DNA of 64,000 bases from Astragalus membranaceus. Lineage: Eukaryota > Streptophyta > Magnoliopsida > Fabales > Fabaceae. Where the stretch lies: positions 71,720,666 to 71,784,665 of the forward strand of contig CM076846.1 of assembly GCA_039519185.1 (NCBI GenBank), read 5' to 3'. Both the position numbers and the translations under genes were made by a program. Under the pieces are notes generated by a model that saw only the letters and a program-made list of their open reading frames with translations, searched no databases and was not told the DNA's origin. This document shows, piece after piece, positions 45,555-56,348 of the stretch (its first letter is position 1; every line of letters begins with the position of its first letter).

Positions 45555-46212
45555 ATGTAGGAGAAAGTGAGAAGGAAATAAAGAAGAGTGTAGGAGAAAG
45601 TGAGAAGGAAAAAAAAAATTTTAAATAAAAAAAAAATTCTTTTTTTAAATAAATCCGCCGGAAATTCAAAAAAATCCGCCGGAAATGTTCCGGCGGCGGA
45701 AATTCAAAAAAATCCGTCGGAAATGTCGCAGGAACATTTCTGATTTCCGGCGGTTTTTTTTTGAGTTTCCGGCGGTTTTTTTAAAAAAAATTTGTTTTTT
45801 TAAATAAATAAAAAATTCTTTTTTTTAAATAAATCCGCCGGAAATTCAAAAAAACCCGCCGGAAATGTTCCGGCGACATTTCCGGCGGTTTTTTTTTTTA
45901 AAAAATTATTATTATTTCCGGAAATGCCAAATTTCCGCCGAAAACGTACCGGCGGAAAAAATCCGCCGAAAAAAATCACCGCTAATACACGATTTTCTTG
46001 TAGTGGTAGTTCTCAGGCATATACTGGTCGTCAGGCATAAAATGGTCTGAGGACATAGAATGTTGATCAAAAGGGTGCCCCTGCTGATACTGCTGCTGTC
46101 GCCTATGCCGGGCAGACGCATGTCCCGCAATCTTGTGGCGGGTGTGTGTGCGTGTACTGGGAGCAGATGGCGATGCCTGAGCCGAGTACTCCCCTCGATA
46201 CCTATTGGACAC
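44698..46212 (-). pseudogene. Plant mobile domain-like gene, split by a CACTA element
   Basis: The 5' part (46212-46009) encodes a His/Gln-rich segment starting MSNRYRGEYS; the frame breaks at 46005, where the CACTA element begins. It resumes at 45146 with a Gln-rich run. One frame change near 45085 leads to FGYVQVIPRHRL, then APDYLHWYVRASIP and the end at 44698. YVQVIPRH and DYLxWY are typical of the C-terminal part of plant mobile domain (phosphatase 7 long-form-like) proteins, which occur in genes and in transposons. The fragment order differs from a standard PMD protein, so the call is moderate. Confidence 0.5.
45147..46005. mobile_element. CACTA non-autonomous element
   Basis: 859 bases from CACTACAAAAAAA to tttcttgtagtg, with a 3-bp duplication gta (45144-45146, 46006-46008). 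Subterminal regions are full of tccgccggaaat in both orientations, the dense short-repeat pattern of CACTA elements. No transposase. A GAA-repeat (45520-45545) and a tandem gtaggagaaagtgagaagga (45556 and 45590) lie in the middle. Same family as 30644-30842. Confidence 0.9.
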
Positions 46213-46556
46213 TGAAAAAAAAACAAATTTTTAAACAAAAATAAAACACAAAGCGGATCTACCTATTTCCTATGCGAAATCAGAAGTATATAGATCCGAT
46301 GTAAATCTGATGGAAAATCAGATATAGCTCTCTGAATGGTAAATCCGATTCTCTAAGGAATCTTTCTGGTCAAACGGATGCAAGTGAGAAATGGTAAACA
46401 TTTTGTAAATTTGTAAAAATTTTAAGGGTATTTTCGTCTTTTCGTAAGGTCTGTGAGGGGGGGGGGTATATGGTGATATGATGGGGGTAAAAAAAAACCC
46501 AAAATAATTTTGCCTTTCATCCTGACCTAGTGTTGCACAATAATTTTACAACTGGA

Positions 46557-46699
46557 CTTTTTTTTTTGATAAGCAATGTTAGTGGGGGGTGGGGGAATGT
46601 TAGTTTCCGGGAGTTGAACCCGGGACCTCCTTCTTGCACTCATTTGGTGCACTCCTTCGGTATTCCTTAGCTCACCAACTGAGCTACCTACTTGGGATG
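46557..46699 (-). mobile_element. tRNA-derived SINE
   Basis: On the minus strand: A box tagctcagttggtgagct (46686-46669), B box with gggttcaactc (about 46621-46611), and an A-rich tail (atcaaaaaaa, ending at about 46557). The perfect 13-bp duplication ttttacaactgga flanks it at 46544-46556 and 46700-46712. Transcribed by RNA polymerase III and moved by LINE enzymes. Confidence 0.9.
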
Positions 46700-46871
46700 T
46701 TTTACAACTGGAATTTAATTTTGTTTTATTTAATGACTTCTAATTTTCTGATTGGTTGCCCCTATGTGAACCGTTAGTATCGTACTTACTCTAATGAGGT
46801 AAAACTTCAAAGCATCCAAAACCTGAAGCCGTAATTAAGTTGAGCATAAAGAACAAACATTCAAGATACCA

Positions 46872-47057
46872 CCAAGCGGGTGCGGCACAAATGGTAAGTT
46901 GTTTGGGCCCCTTAAGCATCTGGTCAGGGGTTCGATTCCTGGCCGGTGTGTATGGAGAGATATCGCTTAGGAGAGGTCAGCCCTTAAATGAACTCCAGTA
47001 CCTCGAGGGATTAGTCTCTACAGTCGCCGTGGAGGATACCCGGGTTTACCAAAAAAA
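46872..47057 (+). mobile_element. tRNA-derived SINE
   Basis: A box atggtaagttg at 46891, B box GGTTCGATTCC at 46929-46939, a 3' core ending ctcgagggattagtctctacagt, and an A-tail (ccaaaaaaaa) at about 47049-47057. A 15-bp duplication with one mismatch (acattcaagatacca / acattcaatatacca) lies at 46857-46871 and 47058-47072. Same family as the older copy at 35400-35575. Confidence 0.9.
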
Positions 47058-47828
47058 ACATTCAATATACCATCTAATAAAGATATCAAATAATCAAATA
47101 TTCAGAAAAAAATTAAACAAATATTAAATACTAAGAATTCTGAATTGGTCCATAAACCGTTGCCTAGTAATCAATGTTTTTAAAACCGCACCGGATCATG
47201 AACCGTCGAGGCTTCCGGGTCATGGTTCATTCGGTTGAACCGGATGAACCACGGTTCAACCGGATGAACCGGATAATTATTTAATTAATAAATAAATAAA
47301 TTATAAAGCAATTGGGCAACAATTATAAAGCAATTAAACAGAAAATTGATCCCTAAAACACTAAAATATTAATTATTTTTATACAATAGTCGGTTATTTA
47401 CACTAAAACACTAAAAAAACACTAAAACACTAAACTAGTTATTTTCACGTTAAAAAGAAAATTGTAACAACCAGCCCTTTATCATTTTTTTTTGGTGGGA
47501 AGCCCATTATCTTTTATTAGCCCATGAAGCAAAACCCTAAAATTAAATCACCCTCTCTTAACTCCCTCAGCCGCACGTTGCTTCTTCTTCTTCTTTCATT
47601 TTTCTTTTCCTCTCTTCTTTCTTCTTTCACTTTTCTTTTCATCTATGTTGCCCCTTTCCAGTTAGCGATTTCTTCTCTTCTTTTCATCACTGTTGCCCCT
47701 TTCTTAAATGAATCAACAAGAAAGGCAGGTAAACAGTCTACAACTATCTGATAATTGAAGACTTTCCTTTGCCAACATATCAGCCACACAATTTGCATTT
47801 CTTCCAATCTTCTTCCACTGGACAGTTG

Positions 47829-50342
47829 TGTAACGCCCCAAAATAATTAATTATTTATTAAATTAAATTACTTAGGTATTTCATTGAATAGTCATAATAA
47901 AATAATAGGATGGTGTTTTAATTTAGAAAAAGGGAGTAGTGTTTAGTAATTAAGTGAGTGGTATGTTAATTAAATTAGGGAGTGGTGTAAGTAGTTAATT
48001 GGGTGGTAAATAGGACCCAAGACACTAGAGCCCATGATACTTAAGCTCTAGGTTTAGTGTCTTAGACACAATTGTAGAAAAGAAAGAAAAAAAAAAGAAG
48101 AGAACATGAGAAGAGAAGAGCGCACGCTAGGGAGAAGGAAAAGAGAAGAAAATCGCAAGAGAGAAGAGAAGAGCTTGTTGCTGCGTTTTGGTGATTCGTG
48201 GAAGGGTTTTTCATCTCCAACGATTCTTAAGGTAAGGGGAGTCTCATAGTATAAATGGTTATATGATGGGAAGTATATAGGAGGGTAGAACCTATGATGC
48301 CTAGGAGTTGTTTGACAAAATGCAGAAGTATGTGATGTTGAGATTGGTATTTGGTGATTGATCATAATGAGTTTTACATTGCTTATGGTTTTTTGTGTGT
48401 TTCTGTACACTGTTTCGGTCCTTCTAAAACTGGTACTGTTCGGTTGATCCAAAAATTATGTGGCTGATTGTTTTTGAAAATAGACTTAAAGCCGGTCGTT
48501 TTGGCACTGGTTCCGTTCAATTTGGAGTTGTGTAGCTCAAGTTATGAGTCTCCAAAGTTAGGTCAAAATTCTGGAATCAAACTGTGAGTAGGTTCGGTTT
48601 TTGTAGGTTTTGTGTTCCCAATCGAACTCCGTTTTAAATGATTCTTGTTTCATTGGAAAGTAGACTTAATTCTCTACGAAATAGGCACTGGTTTGACGAA
48701 ATTTCATTAAGAAATGAGAAAGAAAATTTAGTTGCAAGTTGGGTAAAGAATTCTGTCCGATTTTGGTACCTCAGTGTAGTGTTTTGAAAAACTGTACCAA
48801 CTGGATACTTATTTTGAAAAATGAAAATCATAGGCAGAAACTACACTCAGAGAGCTTCCCAATGAGTGGTCTTTTTGTTAAAATCCGATATCGTTTGCTA
48901 TTTTAATTAATTCGTCGAAGTAGGTGCACTGCTGTAGGAAATTCTGCACTAGTGCTGTGCTGCGCCAGGGCGCCATGTTGCTGCCCTGTGTGCGCCAGGT
49001 TGCTTGCTGTGTTGCGCCCAGAGTGGCGCAGGTTGCCCAGAATGTGGCGCAGGTTTCCACAGGGCGCCAGGTTGCTTGCTGTGTTGCGCCCAGAGTGGCG
49101 TAGGTCGCCCAGAATGTGGCGCAGGTTGCCACCAGGTGCCAGTTTTAGTGTCTATGTTGCCTGCTGTGTTGCGGTTTGTGTCTTAGTTTGTATCTAGGAC
49201 TGTGTTGCTGTTTGTGTCTTAGTTTGTGACTGTGTTGCAGTTTGTGTCTTAGTTTGTGTCTAGGACTGTGTTGCTGTATGACGCCACGTGATGTCTGTTT
49301 TGGCGCCCAGGGTGGCGCAGTTTGCCTCAGGCGCCCTTTTATGTGCTGTTGGGCGCCAATGTGTTGTGTCTGTGTTGTTGGTGTTGTTCCTAGGCGCCAC
49401 TTTGTACTACCTCAGTGTTGTGATGTTTTGTCGTGTCTAATAAGACTAAATTTGCTGTTCTTGTTGTTGAGTCAATGTGACTAAATCTTGTTGTTGTTGT
49501 TGCTGGGTCAAATATGACCAAAACTCGATGATGATGTGGTTGGGTCGAATATGACCAATGATGATGTTGTTGACGTTGCTGTGCATAGCATGATTATGTT
49601 GGTGATTGTTCCGATGCGTTGTACATGGTGTCTCATGCATGGCATAATGCATTATTACGTTGATGTAGGCTTCGGCCATAGAGCTTTGCTCAGTGTTGAT
49701 GATGAAGCCACAAAGGCTATTTACGTTGATTGGTACCACATGCATATACCCGTCGGTGTGGGTTGCATTTCATACATACACGTTGTACCCATGGTGTCGT
49801 TGTTTGTCGTTTTGCTTATGTTGTTACTTGTTGGTGTTGCTCGTCGTTTTGCTTATGTTGTTACTTGTTGGTGTTGCTCTGTGATAGTTGTACTTATGAC
49901 TGTTGATGTGCTATGGTAGTTATAGTTACCTATTCTCTAGTATATTATCTATCATATATGCTTTTATGCTTTTAGAGACTCACCCTTTCTGTTTGAATGT
50001 TACCTCTACGTGGGTAACGTGCAGGTAGTCGCAAATGAAGACCAAGGGTCTTTTAGTAGCCGAGTCAGTGTCGTCTCTGATACGTAGCACCCGGGGAGGG
50101 GAAGAACACTGTTTTCAATTGCTTGTTGCATTAGTTGTTTTTGAAACATGGATAGGTGGTTTGAAGTACTTGAACAAATATTCGGGGTTGTAAACTAAGT
50201 TGATGTTGTTCTTCCACGTTTTTACTTGATTATACGTTGTTGGCTTTTGAAATGTTGCATGTGACGCTCCATTGCCTGTTTTAAGTTTAATTTCCGCACT
50301 CTGATATGTAATAAAACGAACGGGTAGAATTGGGGTGTTACA
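47829..50342 (+). repeat. Array LTR 1
   Basis: 2514 bases, TGTAACGCCCC...GGGGTGTTACA. It is the most diverged of the first three: a shorter gaagagaagag run near 48112, six CAA/TTG repeat units near 49484, and several private substitutions. It contains a purine tract (48073-48175) and GGCGCC/GGCGCA-rich repeats (48965-49345). Confidence 0.93.
48965..49345 (+). repeat. GGCGCC-rich mini-repeats in LTR 1 (also in LTRs 2-4)
   Basis: A unit of about 72 bases (gcgccaggttgcttgctgt...) is duplicated at about 48994-49137, and a gtgtcttagtttgtgtctagga block is repeated up to 49265. Palindromes GGCGCC recur. Equivalent regions start near 53226, 57489 and 61756. Cys-rich frames across it are composition artefacts. 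Confidence 0.8.
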
Positions 50343-50346
50343 TAGT

Positions 50347-50358
50347 TGGTATCAGAGC
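50347..50358 (+). promoter_or_regulatory. Array primer-binding site, internal region 1
   Basis: TGGTATCAGAGC four bases after LTR 1, complementary to initiator tRNA-Met. Repeated at 54611-54622 and 58878-58889 after LTRs 2 and 3. Confidence 0.92.
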
Positions 50359-50450
50359 AAAAGTTCGGTCTGTTCGGCCAAGTTAGTCATTGACAATCTA
50401 GTATTGTCGACTTGTTCTAACTGTTGTTTTTGGTTCCAGTTTGAGTTGAT

Positions 50451-51446
50451 ATGGCTGGGAGGAACGACACTGCGATTGCTGCTGCTTTAGCTGCCATGGC
50501 TCAGGCCGTGCAGAATCAGCAGAATGCTGGAGAGAACGCTGGGTTTCGGAGTCTGACTACATTCCAGAGAGAGAATTCGCCCACTTTCAAGGGCAAGTAT
50601 GACCCAGACGGTGCTATGGCGTGGTTAAAGGAGATCGAGAGAATTTTTAGGGTGATGGACTGCACTGTGGAGCAGAAGGTCCGTTTTGGTACACACATGT
50701 TGGCAGAGGAGGCCGACGATTGGTGGTTGGCTACTAGGCAGAGGTTAGAGTCTGTGCAGGAAGAGGTTACTTGGGAGGTGTTCAGCAGAGAGTTTCTGAG
50801 GAAATACTTCCCGGAAGATGTCCGAGGGAAAAAGGAGATAGAGTTCTTAGAGCTGAAGCAAGGTGGCATGTCTGTGACTGAGTATGCGGCGAAGTTCGTG
50901 GAGTTGGCGAAGTTCTATCCGCACTATAGTGAGGCTACAGCTGAATTTTCAAAATGTATCAAGTTTGAGAATGGTTTAAGACCTGAAATTAAAAAGGCAA
51001 TTGGCTACCAGAAGATCCGTGTGTTCGCTGACCTGATTGATAGCTGCAGAATTTATGAGGAAGACAACAATGCTCACTACAGGATTATGAAAGATAAGAG
51101 GAGCAAGACTGAAAGCCGTAGTAGGCCGTATGAAGTTCCGGAGGGCAAGGGTAAACAGAAGTCAGCTGATGGCAAGGGATCTAGTGGGGGAGATGCTCCT
51201 GCTGGTATCGTATGTTTTAAATGTGGGAAGGTTGGTCACAAGAGTACAGAGTGTAAACCTGAAGTAAAAAGGTGTTTCCGCTGTGGTAAAGAGGGTCATA
51301 TGATATCTGAATGTGATCGTAAGGACATGGTTTGCTTCAACTGTAATGAGGTGGGACACATTAGTGCTAAGTGTCCAAAGCCGAAGAAGGAGAGGTCCGG
51401 TGGGAAAGTGTTCGCTTTGGTAGGTGCAGAGCCTACTGAAGAATGA
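50451..51446 (+). CDS. Gag protein with three CCHC zinc knuckles, copy 1
   Basis: An intact 331-codon gene from ATG 50451, 93 bases after the primer-binding site. Residues about 45-210 form the retrotransposon Gag core (FKGKYDPDGAMAWLKEIERIF, then WEVFSREFLRKYFP and LKQGGMSVTEY). A Lys/Arg-rich linker follows, then three knuckles at 255-268, 275-288 and 295-308 (CFKCGKVGHKSTEC and relatives), which bind RNA. Gag builds the virus-like particle. Codon 43 is Ser here and Pro in the other two copies. It is the only intact protein of the element; enzymes would have to be supplied in trans. The stop at 51444-51446 overlaps the protease frame. Confidence 0.93.
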   Translation: MAGRNDTAIAAALAAMAQAVQNQQNAGENAGFRSLTTFQRENSPTFKGKYDPDGAMAWLKEIERIFRVMDCTVEQKVRFGTHMLAEEADDWWLATRQRLESVQEEVTWEVFSREFLRKYFPEDVRGKKEIEFLELKQGGMSVTEYAAKFVELAKFYPHYSEATAEFSKCIKFENGLRPEIKKAIGYQKIRVFADLIDSCRIYEEDNNAHYRIMKDKRSKTESRSRPYEVPEGKGKQKSADGKGSSGGDAPAGIVCFKCGKVGHKSTECKPEVKRCFRCGKEGHMISECDRKDMVCFNCNEVGHISAKCPKPKKERSGGKVFALVGAEPTEE

Positions 51447-51756
51447 TGGTCTTATTAGAGGTACGTGTTTCATTAAGAGCACTCCGCTAGAATCTATTGT
51501 TGATACTGGTGCTACCCATTGTTTTATTGAGGTTAAATGTCGTGAGCGTTTAGGTCTTGTATTGTCTGCTAAGACTGGTCTTGTATTGCCTGGTGTGTTC
51601 TCTGTGTCCCTTGTCGATCTTCGACAGAGACTTTGTTGTGAATTTTTGTTGTTTGCCGTGGGTGGGTTGATTGTAATCTTGGGTATGAACTGGTTAGAGC
51701 ATAACCATGTTCATATTAATTGTCGTAGCCAGTCGGTGAGTTTTGGGAGGTGTTGA
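51424..51756 (+). pseudogene. Protease stub after gag, copy 1
   Basis: An open frame, +1 relative to gag, overlaps it by 23 bases and has no ATG at its start. It reads LIRGTCFI, IVDTGATHCFI (aspartic protease active site DTGA) and ILGMNWLEHN, the usual end of a Ty3/Gypsy protease, then stops at 51756. RT should follow but does not; 51757-52070 is non-coding down to the polypurine tract. It could be a relic or a frameshift-dependent Gag-Pro product. Confidence 0.75.
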
Positions 51757-52070
51757 GTCTGAGATAAGTAGGATTAGACTTTGAGTTTGGGGAGTGACCC
51801 GTAGGAGTTGAAATTTAATTGAGTAAAACCATAGTAATCACCGTTGAGAGTATAGTATTCCAATATTGGATAGATGGTGTTTGAGTAGTCGAGTAGGACT
51901 TTGATAACCCACAGATTAGAACATCTAATTAGGAGTAAGAATGTAGAGAAGGGTGTTTGGTCTGCTGCTAAGTATGCGATAGAATACGGACGAGGACGGT
52001 TAGAGATGACAAGGAGATTTGGTATTGTGTTCGTGAGTTTGACGTAAATTTTCGAGGACGAAAATACTCT

Positions 52071-52083
52071 AAGTGGGGGAGAG
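52071..52083 (+). promoter_or_regulatory. Array polypurine tract, internal region 1
   Basis: aagtgggggagag just before LTR 2; repeated at 56335-56347 and 60602-60614. It primes plus-strand synthesis. Confidence 0.88.
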
Positions 52084-52084
52084 T

Positions 52085-54606
52085 TGTAACGCCCCAAAAT
52101 AATTAAGTATTTATTAAATTAAATTACTTAGGTATTTCATTGAATAGTCATAATAAAATAATAGAATGGTGTTTTAATTTAGAAAAATGGAGTAGTGTTT
52201 AGTAATTAAGTGAGTGGTATGTTAATTAAATTAGGGAGTGGTGTAAGTAGTTAATTGGGTGGTAAATAGGACCCAAGACACTAGAGCCCATGATACTTAA
52301 GCTCTAGGTTTAGTGTCTTAGACACAATTGGAGAAAAGAAAGAAAAAAAAAAGAAGAGAACATGAGAAGAGAAGAGAAGAGCGCACGCTAGGGAGAAGGA
52401 AAAGAGAAGAAAATCGCAAGAGAGAAGAGAAGAGCTTGTTGCTGCGTTTTGGTGATTCGTGGAAGGGTTTTTCATCTCCAACGATTCTTAAGGTAAGGGG
52501 AGTCTCATAGTATAAAGGGTTATATGATGAGTAGTATATAGGAGGGTAGAACCTATGATGCCTAGGAGTTGTTTGACAAAATGCATAAGTATGTGATGTT
52601 GAGATTGGTATTTGGTGATTGATCATAATGAGTTTTACATTGTTTATGGTTTTTTGTGCGTTTCTGTACACTGTTTCGGTCCTTCTAAAACTGGTACTGT
52701 TCGGTTTATCCAAAAATTATGTGGCTGATTGTTTTTGAAAATAGACTTAAAGCCGGTCGTTTTGGCACTGGTTCCGTTCAATTTGGAGTTGTGTAGCTCA
52801 AGTTATGAGTCTCCAAAGTTAGGTCAAAATTCTGGAATCAAACTGTGAGTAGGTTCGGTTTTTGTAGGTTTTGTGTTCTCAGTCGAACTCTGTTTTAAAT
52901 GATTCTTGTTTCATTGAAAAGTAGACTTAATTCTCTACGAAATAGGCACTGGTTTGACGAAATTTCATTAAGAAATGAGAAAGAAAATTTAGTTGCAAGT
53001 TGGGTAAAGAATTCTGTCCGATTTTGGTACCTCAGTGTAGTGTTTTGAAAAACTGTACCAACTGGATACTTATTTTGAAAAATGAAAATCATAGGCAGAA
53101 ACTACACTCAGAGAGCTTCCCAATGAGTGGTCTTTTTGTTAAAATCCGATATCGTTTGCTATTTTAATTAATTCGTCGAAGTAGGTGCACTGCTGTAGGA
53201 AATTCTGCACTAGTGCTGTGCTGCGCCAGGGCGCCATGTTGCTGCCCTGTGTGCGCCAGGTTGCTTGCTGTGTTGCGCCCAGAGTGGCGCAGGTTGCCCA
53301 GAATGTGGCGCAGGTTTCCACAGGGCGCCAGGTTGCTTGCTGTGTTGCGCCCAGAGTGGCGCAGGTCGCCCAGAATGTGGCGCAGGTTGCCACCAGGCGC
53401 CAGTTTTAGTGTCTATGTTGCCTGCTGTGTTGCAGTTTGTGTCTTAGTTTGTATCTAGGACTGTGTTGCTGTTTGTGTCTTAGTTTGTGACTGTGTTGCA
53501 GTTTGTGTCTTAGTTTGTGTCTAGGACTGTGTTGCTGTATGACGCCACGTGATGTCTGTTTTGGCGCCCAGGGTGGCGCAGTTTGCCTCAGGCGCCCTTT
53601 TATGTGCTGTTGGGCGCCAATGTGTTGTGTCTGTGTTGTTGGTGTTGTTCCTAGGCGCCACTTTGTACTACCTCAGTGTTGTGATGTTTTGTCGTGTCTA
53701 ATAAGACTAAATTTGCTGTTCTTGTTGTTGAGTCAATGTGACTAAATCTTGTTGTTGTTGTTGTTGCTGGGTCAAATATGACCAAAACTCGATGATGATG
53801 TGGTTGGGTCGAATATGACCAATGATGATGTTGTTGACGTTGCTGTGCATAGCATGATTATGTTGGTGATTGTTCCGATGCGTTGTACATGGTGTCTCAT
53901 GCATGGCATAATGCATTATTACGTTGATGTAGGCTTCGGCCATAGAGCTTTGCTCAGTGTTGATGATGAAGCCACAAAGGCTATTTACGTTGATTGGTAC
54001 CACATGCATATACCCGTCGGTGTGGCTTGCATTTCATACATACACGTTGTACCCATGGTGTCGTTGCTTGTCGTTTTGCGTATGTTGTTACTTGTTGGTG
54101 TTGCTCGTCGTTTTGCTTATGTTGTTACTTGTTGGTGTTGCTCTGTGATAGTTGTACTTATGACTGTTGATGTGCTATGGTAGTTATAGTTGCCTATTCT
54201 CTAGTATATTATCTATCATATATGCTTTTATGCTGTTAGAGACTCACCCTTTCTGTTTGAATGTTACCTCTACGTGGGTAACGTGCAGGTAGTCGCAAAT
54301 GAAGACCAAGGGTCTTTTAGTAGCCGAGTCAGTGTCGTCTCTGATACGTAGCACCCGGGGAGGGGAAGAACACTGTTTTCAATTGCTTGTTGCATTAGTT
54401 GTTTTTGAAACATGGATAGGTGGTTTGAAGTACTTGAACAAATATTCGGGGTTGTAAACTAAGTTGATGTTGTTCTTCCACGTTTTTACTTGATTATACG
54501 TTGTTGGCTTTTGAAATGTTGCATGTGACGCTCCATTGCCTGTTTTAAGTTTAATTTCCGCACTCTGATATGTAATAAAACGAACGGGTAGAATTGGGGT
54601 GTTACA
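52085..54606 (+). repeat. Array LTR 2
   Basis: 2522 bases. It appears identical to LTR 3 except for one fewer TTG unit (seven). Confidence 0.93.
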
Positions 54607-54714
54607 TAGTTGGTATCAGAGCAAAAGTTCGGTCTGTCCGGCCAAGTTAGTCATTGACAATCTAGTATTGTCGACTTGTTCTAACTGTTGTTTTTGGTTC
54701 CAGTTTGAGTTGAT

Positions 54715-55710
54715 ATGGCTGGGAGGAACGACACTGCGATTGCTGCTGCTTTAGCTGCCATGGCTCAGGCCGTGCAGAATCAGCAGAATGCTGGAGAGAA
54801 CGCTGGGTTTCGGAGTCTGACTACATTCCAGAGAGAGAATCCGCCCACTTTCAAGGGCAAGTATGACCCAGACGGTGCTATGGCGTGGTTAAAGGAGATC
54901 GAGAGAATTTTTAGGGTGATGGACTGCACTGTGGAGCAGAAGGTCCGTTTTGGTACACACATGTTGGCAGAGGAGGCCGACGATTGGTGGTTGGCTACTA
55001 GGCAGAGGTTAGAGTCTGTGCAGGAAGAGGTTACTTGGGAGGTGTTCAGCAGAGAGTTTCTGAGGAAATACTTCCCGGAAGATGTCCGAGGGAAAAAGGA
55101 GATAGAGTTCTTAGAGCTGAAGCAAGGTGGCATGTCTGTGACTGAGTATGCGGCGAAGTTCGTGGAGTTGGCGAAGTTCTATCCGCACTATAGTGAGGCT
55201 ACAGCTGAATTTTCAAAATGTATCAAGTTTGAGAATGGTTTAAGACCTGAAATTAAAAAGGCAATTGGCTACCAGAAGATCCGTGTGTTCGCTGACCTGA
55301 TTGATAGCTGCAGAATTTATGAGGAAGACAACAATGCTCACTACAGGATTATGAAAGATAAGAGGAGCAAGACTGAAAGCCGTAGTAGGCCGTATGAAGT
55401 TCCGGAGGGCAAGGGTAAACAGAAGTCAGCTGATGGCAAGGGATCTAGTGGGGGAGATGCTCCTGCTGGTATCGTATGTTTTAAATGTGGGAAGGTTGGT
55501 CACAAGAGTACAGAGTGTAAACCTGAAGTAAAAAGGTGTTTCCGCTGTGGTAAAGAGGGTCATATGATATCTGAATGTGATCGTAAGGACATGGTTTGCT
55601 TCAACTGTAATGAGGTGGGACACATTAGTGCTAAGTGTCCAAAGCCGAAGAAGGAGAGGTCCGGTGGGAAAGTGTTCGCTTTGGTAGGTGCAGAGCCTAC
55701 TGAAGAATGA
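54715..55710 (+). CDS. Gag protein with three CCHC zinc knuckles, copy 2
   Basis: 331 codons. It is identical to the copy at 50451 except Pro at codon 43. It sits in the middle internal region between LTRs 2 and 3, which could each serve as promoter and terminator for this unit. Confidence 0.93.
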   Translation: MAGRNDTAIAAALAAMAQAVQNQQNAGENAGFRSLTTFQRENPPTFKGKYDPDGAMAWLKEIERIFRVMDCTVEQKVRFGTHMLAEEADDWWLATRQRLESVQEEVTWEVFSREFLRKYFPEDVRGKKEIEFLELKQGGMSVTEYAAKFVELAKFYPHYSEATAEFSKCIKFENGLRPEIKKAIGYQKIRVFADLIDSCRIYEEDNNAHYRIMKDKRSKTESRSRPYEVPEGKGKQKSADGKGSSGGDAPAGIVCFKCGKVGHKSTECKPEVKRCFRCGKEGHMISECDRKDMVCFNCNEVGHISAKCPKPKKERSGGKVFALVGAEPTEE

Positions 55711-56020
55711 TGGTCTTATTAGAGGTACGTGTTTCATTAAGAGCACTCCGCTAGAATCTATTGTTGATACTGGTGCTACCCATTGTTTTATTGAGGTTAA
55801 ATGTCGTGAGCGTTTAGGTCTTGTATTGTCTGCTAAGACTGGTCTTGTATTGCCTGGTGTGTTCTCTGTGTCCCTTGTCGATCTTCGACAGAGACTTTGT
55901 TGTGAATTTTTGTTGTTTGCCGTGGGTGGGTTGATTGTAATCTTGGGTATGAACTGGTTAGAGCATAACCATGTTCATATTAATTGTCGTAGCCAGTCGG
56001 TGAGTTTTGGGAGGTGTTGA
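55688..56020 (+). pseudogene. Protease stub after gag, copy 2
   Basis: Same sequence and frame relation as 51424-51756: +1 to gag, DTGA present, RT absent. Confidence 0.75.
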
Positions 56021-56348
56021 GTCTGAGATAAGTAGGATTAGACTTTGAGTTTGGGGAGTGACCCGTAGGAGTTGAAATTTAATTGAGTAAAACCATAGTA
56101 ATCACCGTTGAGAGTATAGTATTCCAATATTGGATAGATGGTGTTTGAGTAGTCGAGTAGGACTTTGATAACCCACAGATTAGAACATCTAATTAGGAGT
56201 AAGAATGTAGAGAAGGGTGTTTGGTCTGCTGCTAAGTATGCGATAGAATACGGACGAGGACGGTTAGAGATGACAAGGAGATTTGGTATTGTGTTCGTGA
56301 GTTTGACGTAAATTTTCGAGGACGAAAATACTCTAAGTGGGGGAGAGT

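Larger units (their letters stand above)
43513..46514. mobile_element. Mutator-like element carrying two genes
   Basis: The left end (gggacaaaataatttggattttttt..., with gacgaaaatacccctgg at about 43578) and the right end in reverse (ggcaaaattattttgggttttttt..., with gacgaaaataccctt) form degenerate terminal inverted repeats of about 80-90 bases. Subterminal gatccgattt/aaagcggata/tacctatcagtggggg words repeat on both sides (43625-43930 and 46250-46345). Inside are a plus-strand PB1-like gene and a minus-strand PMD-like gene. No transposase and no clear 9-bp duplication were found. Confidence 0.6.

Noticed and set aside
46872..46945. tRNA gene suggested by A and B boxes
   Set aside because: No tRNA cloverleaf with paired acceptor stem; A-tail and target duplications show a SINE. 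The same holds for 46557-46699 and 39909-40057.
48952..49919. Cys-rich and Val-rich small frames repeated four times in the array LTRs
   Set aside because: They recur only because the LTR recurs; they lie in GGCGCC/GTT mini-repeats and change frame with TTG copy number.
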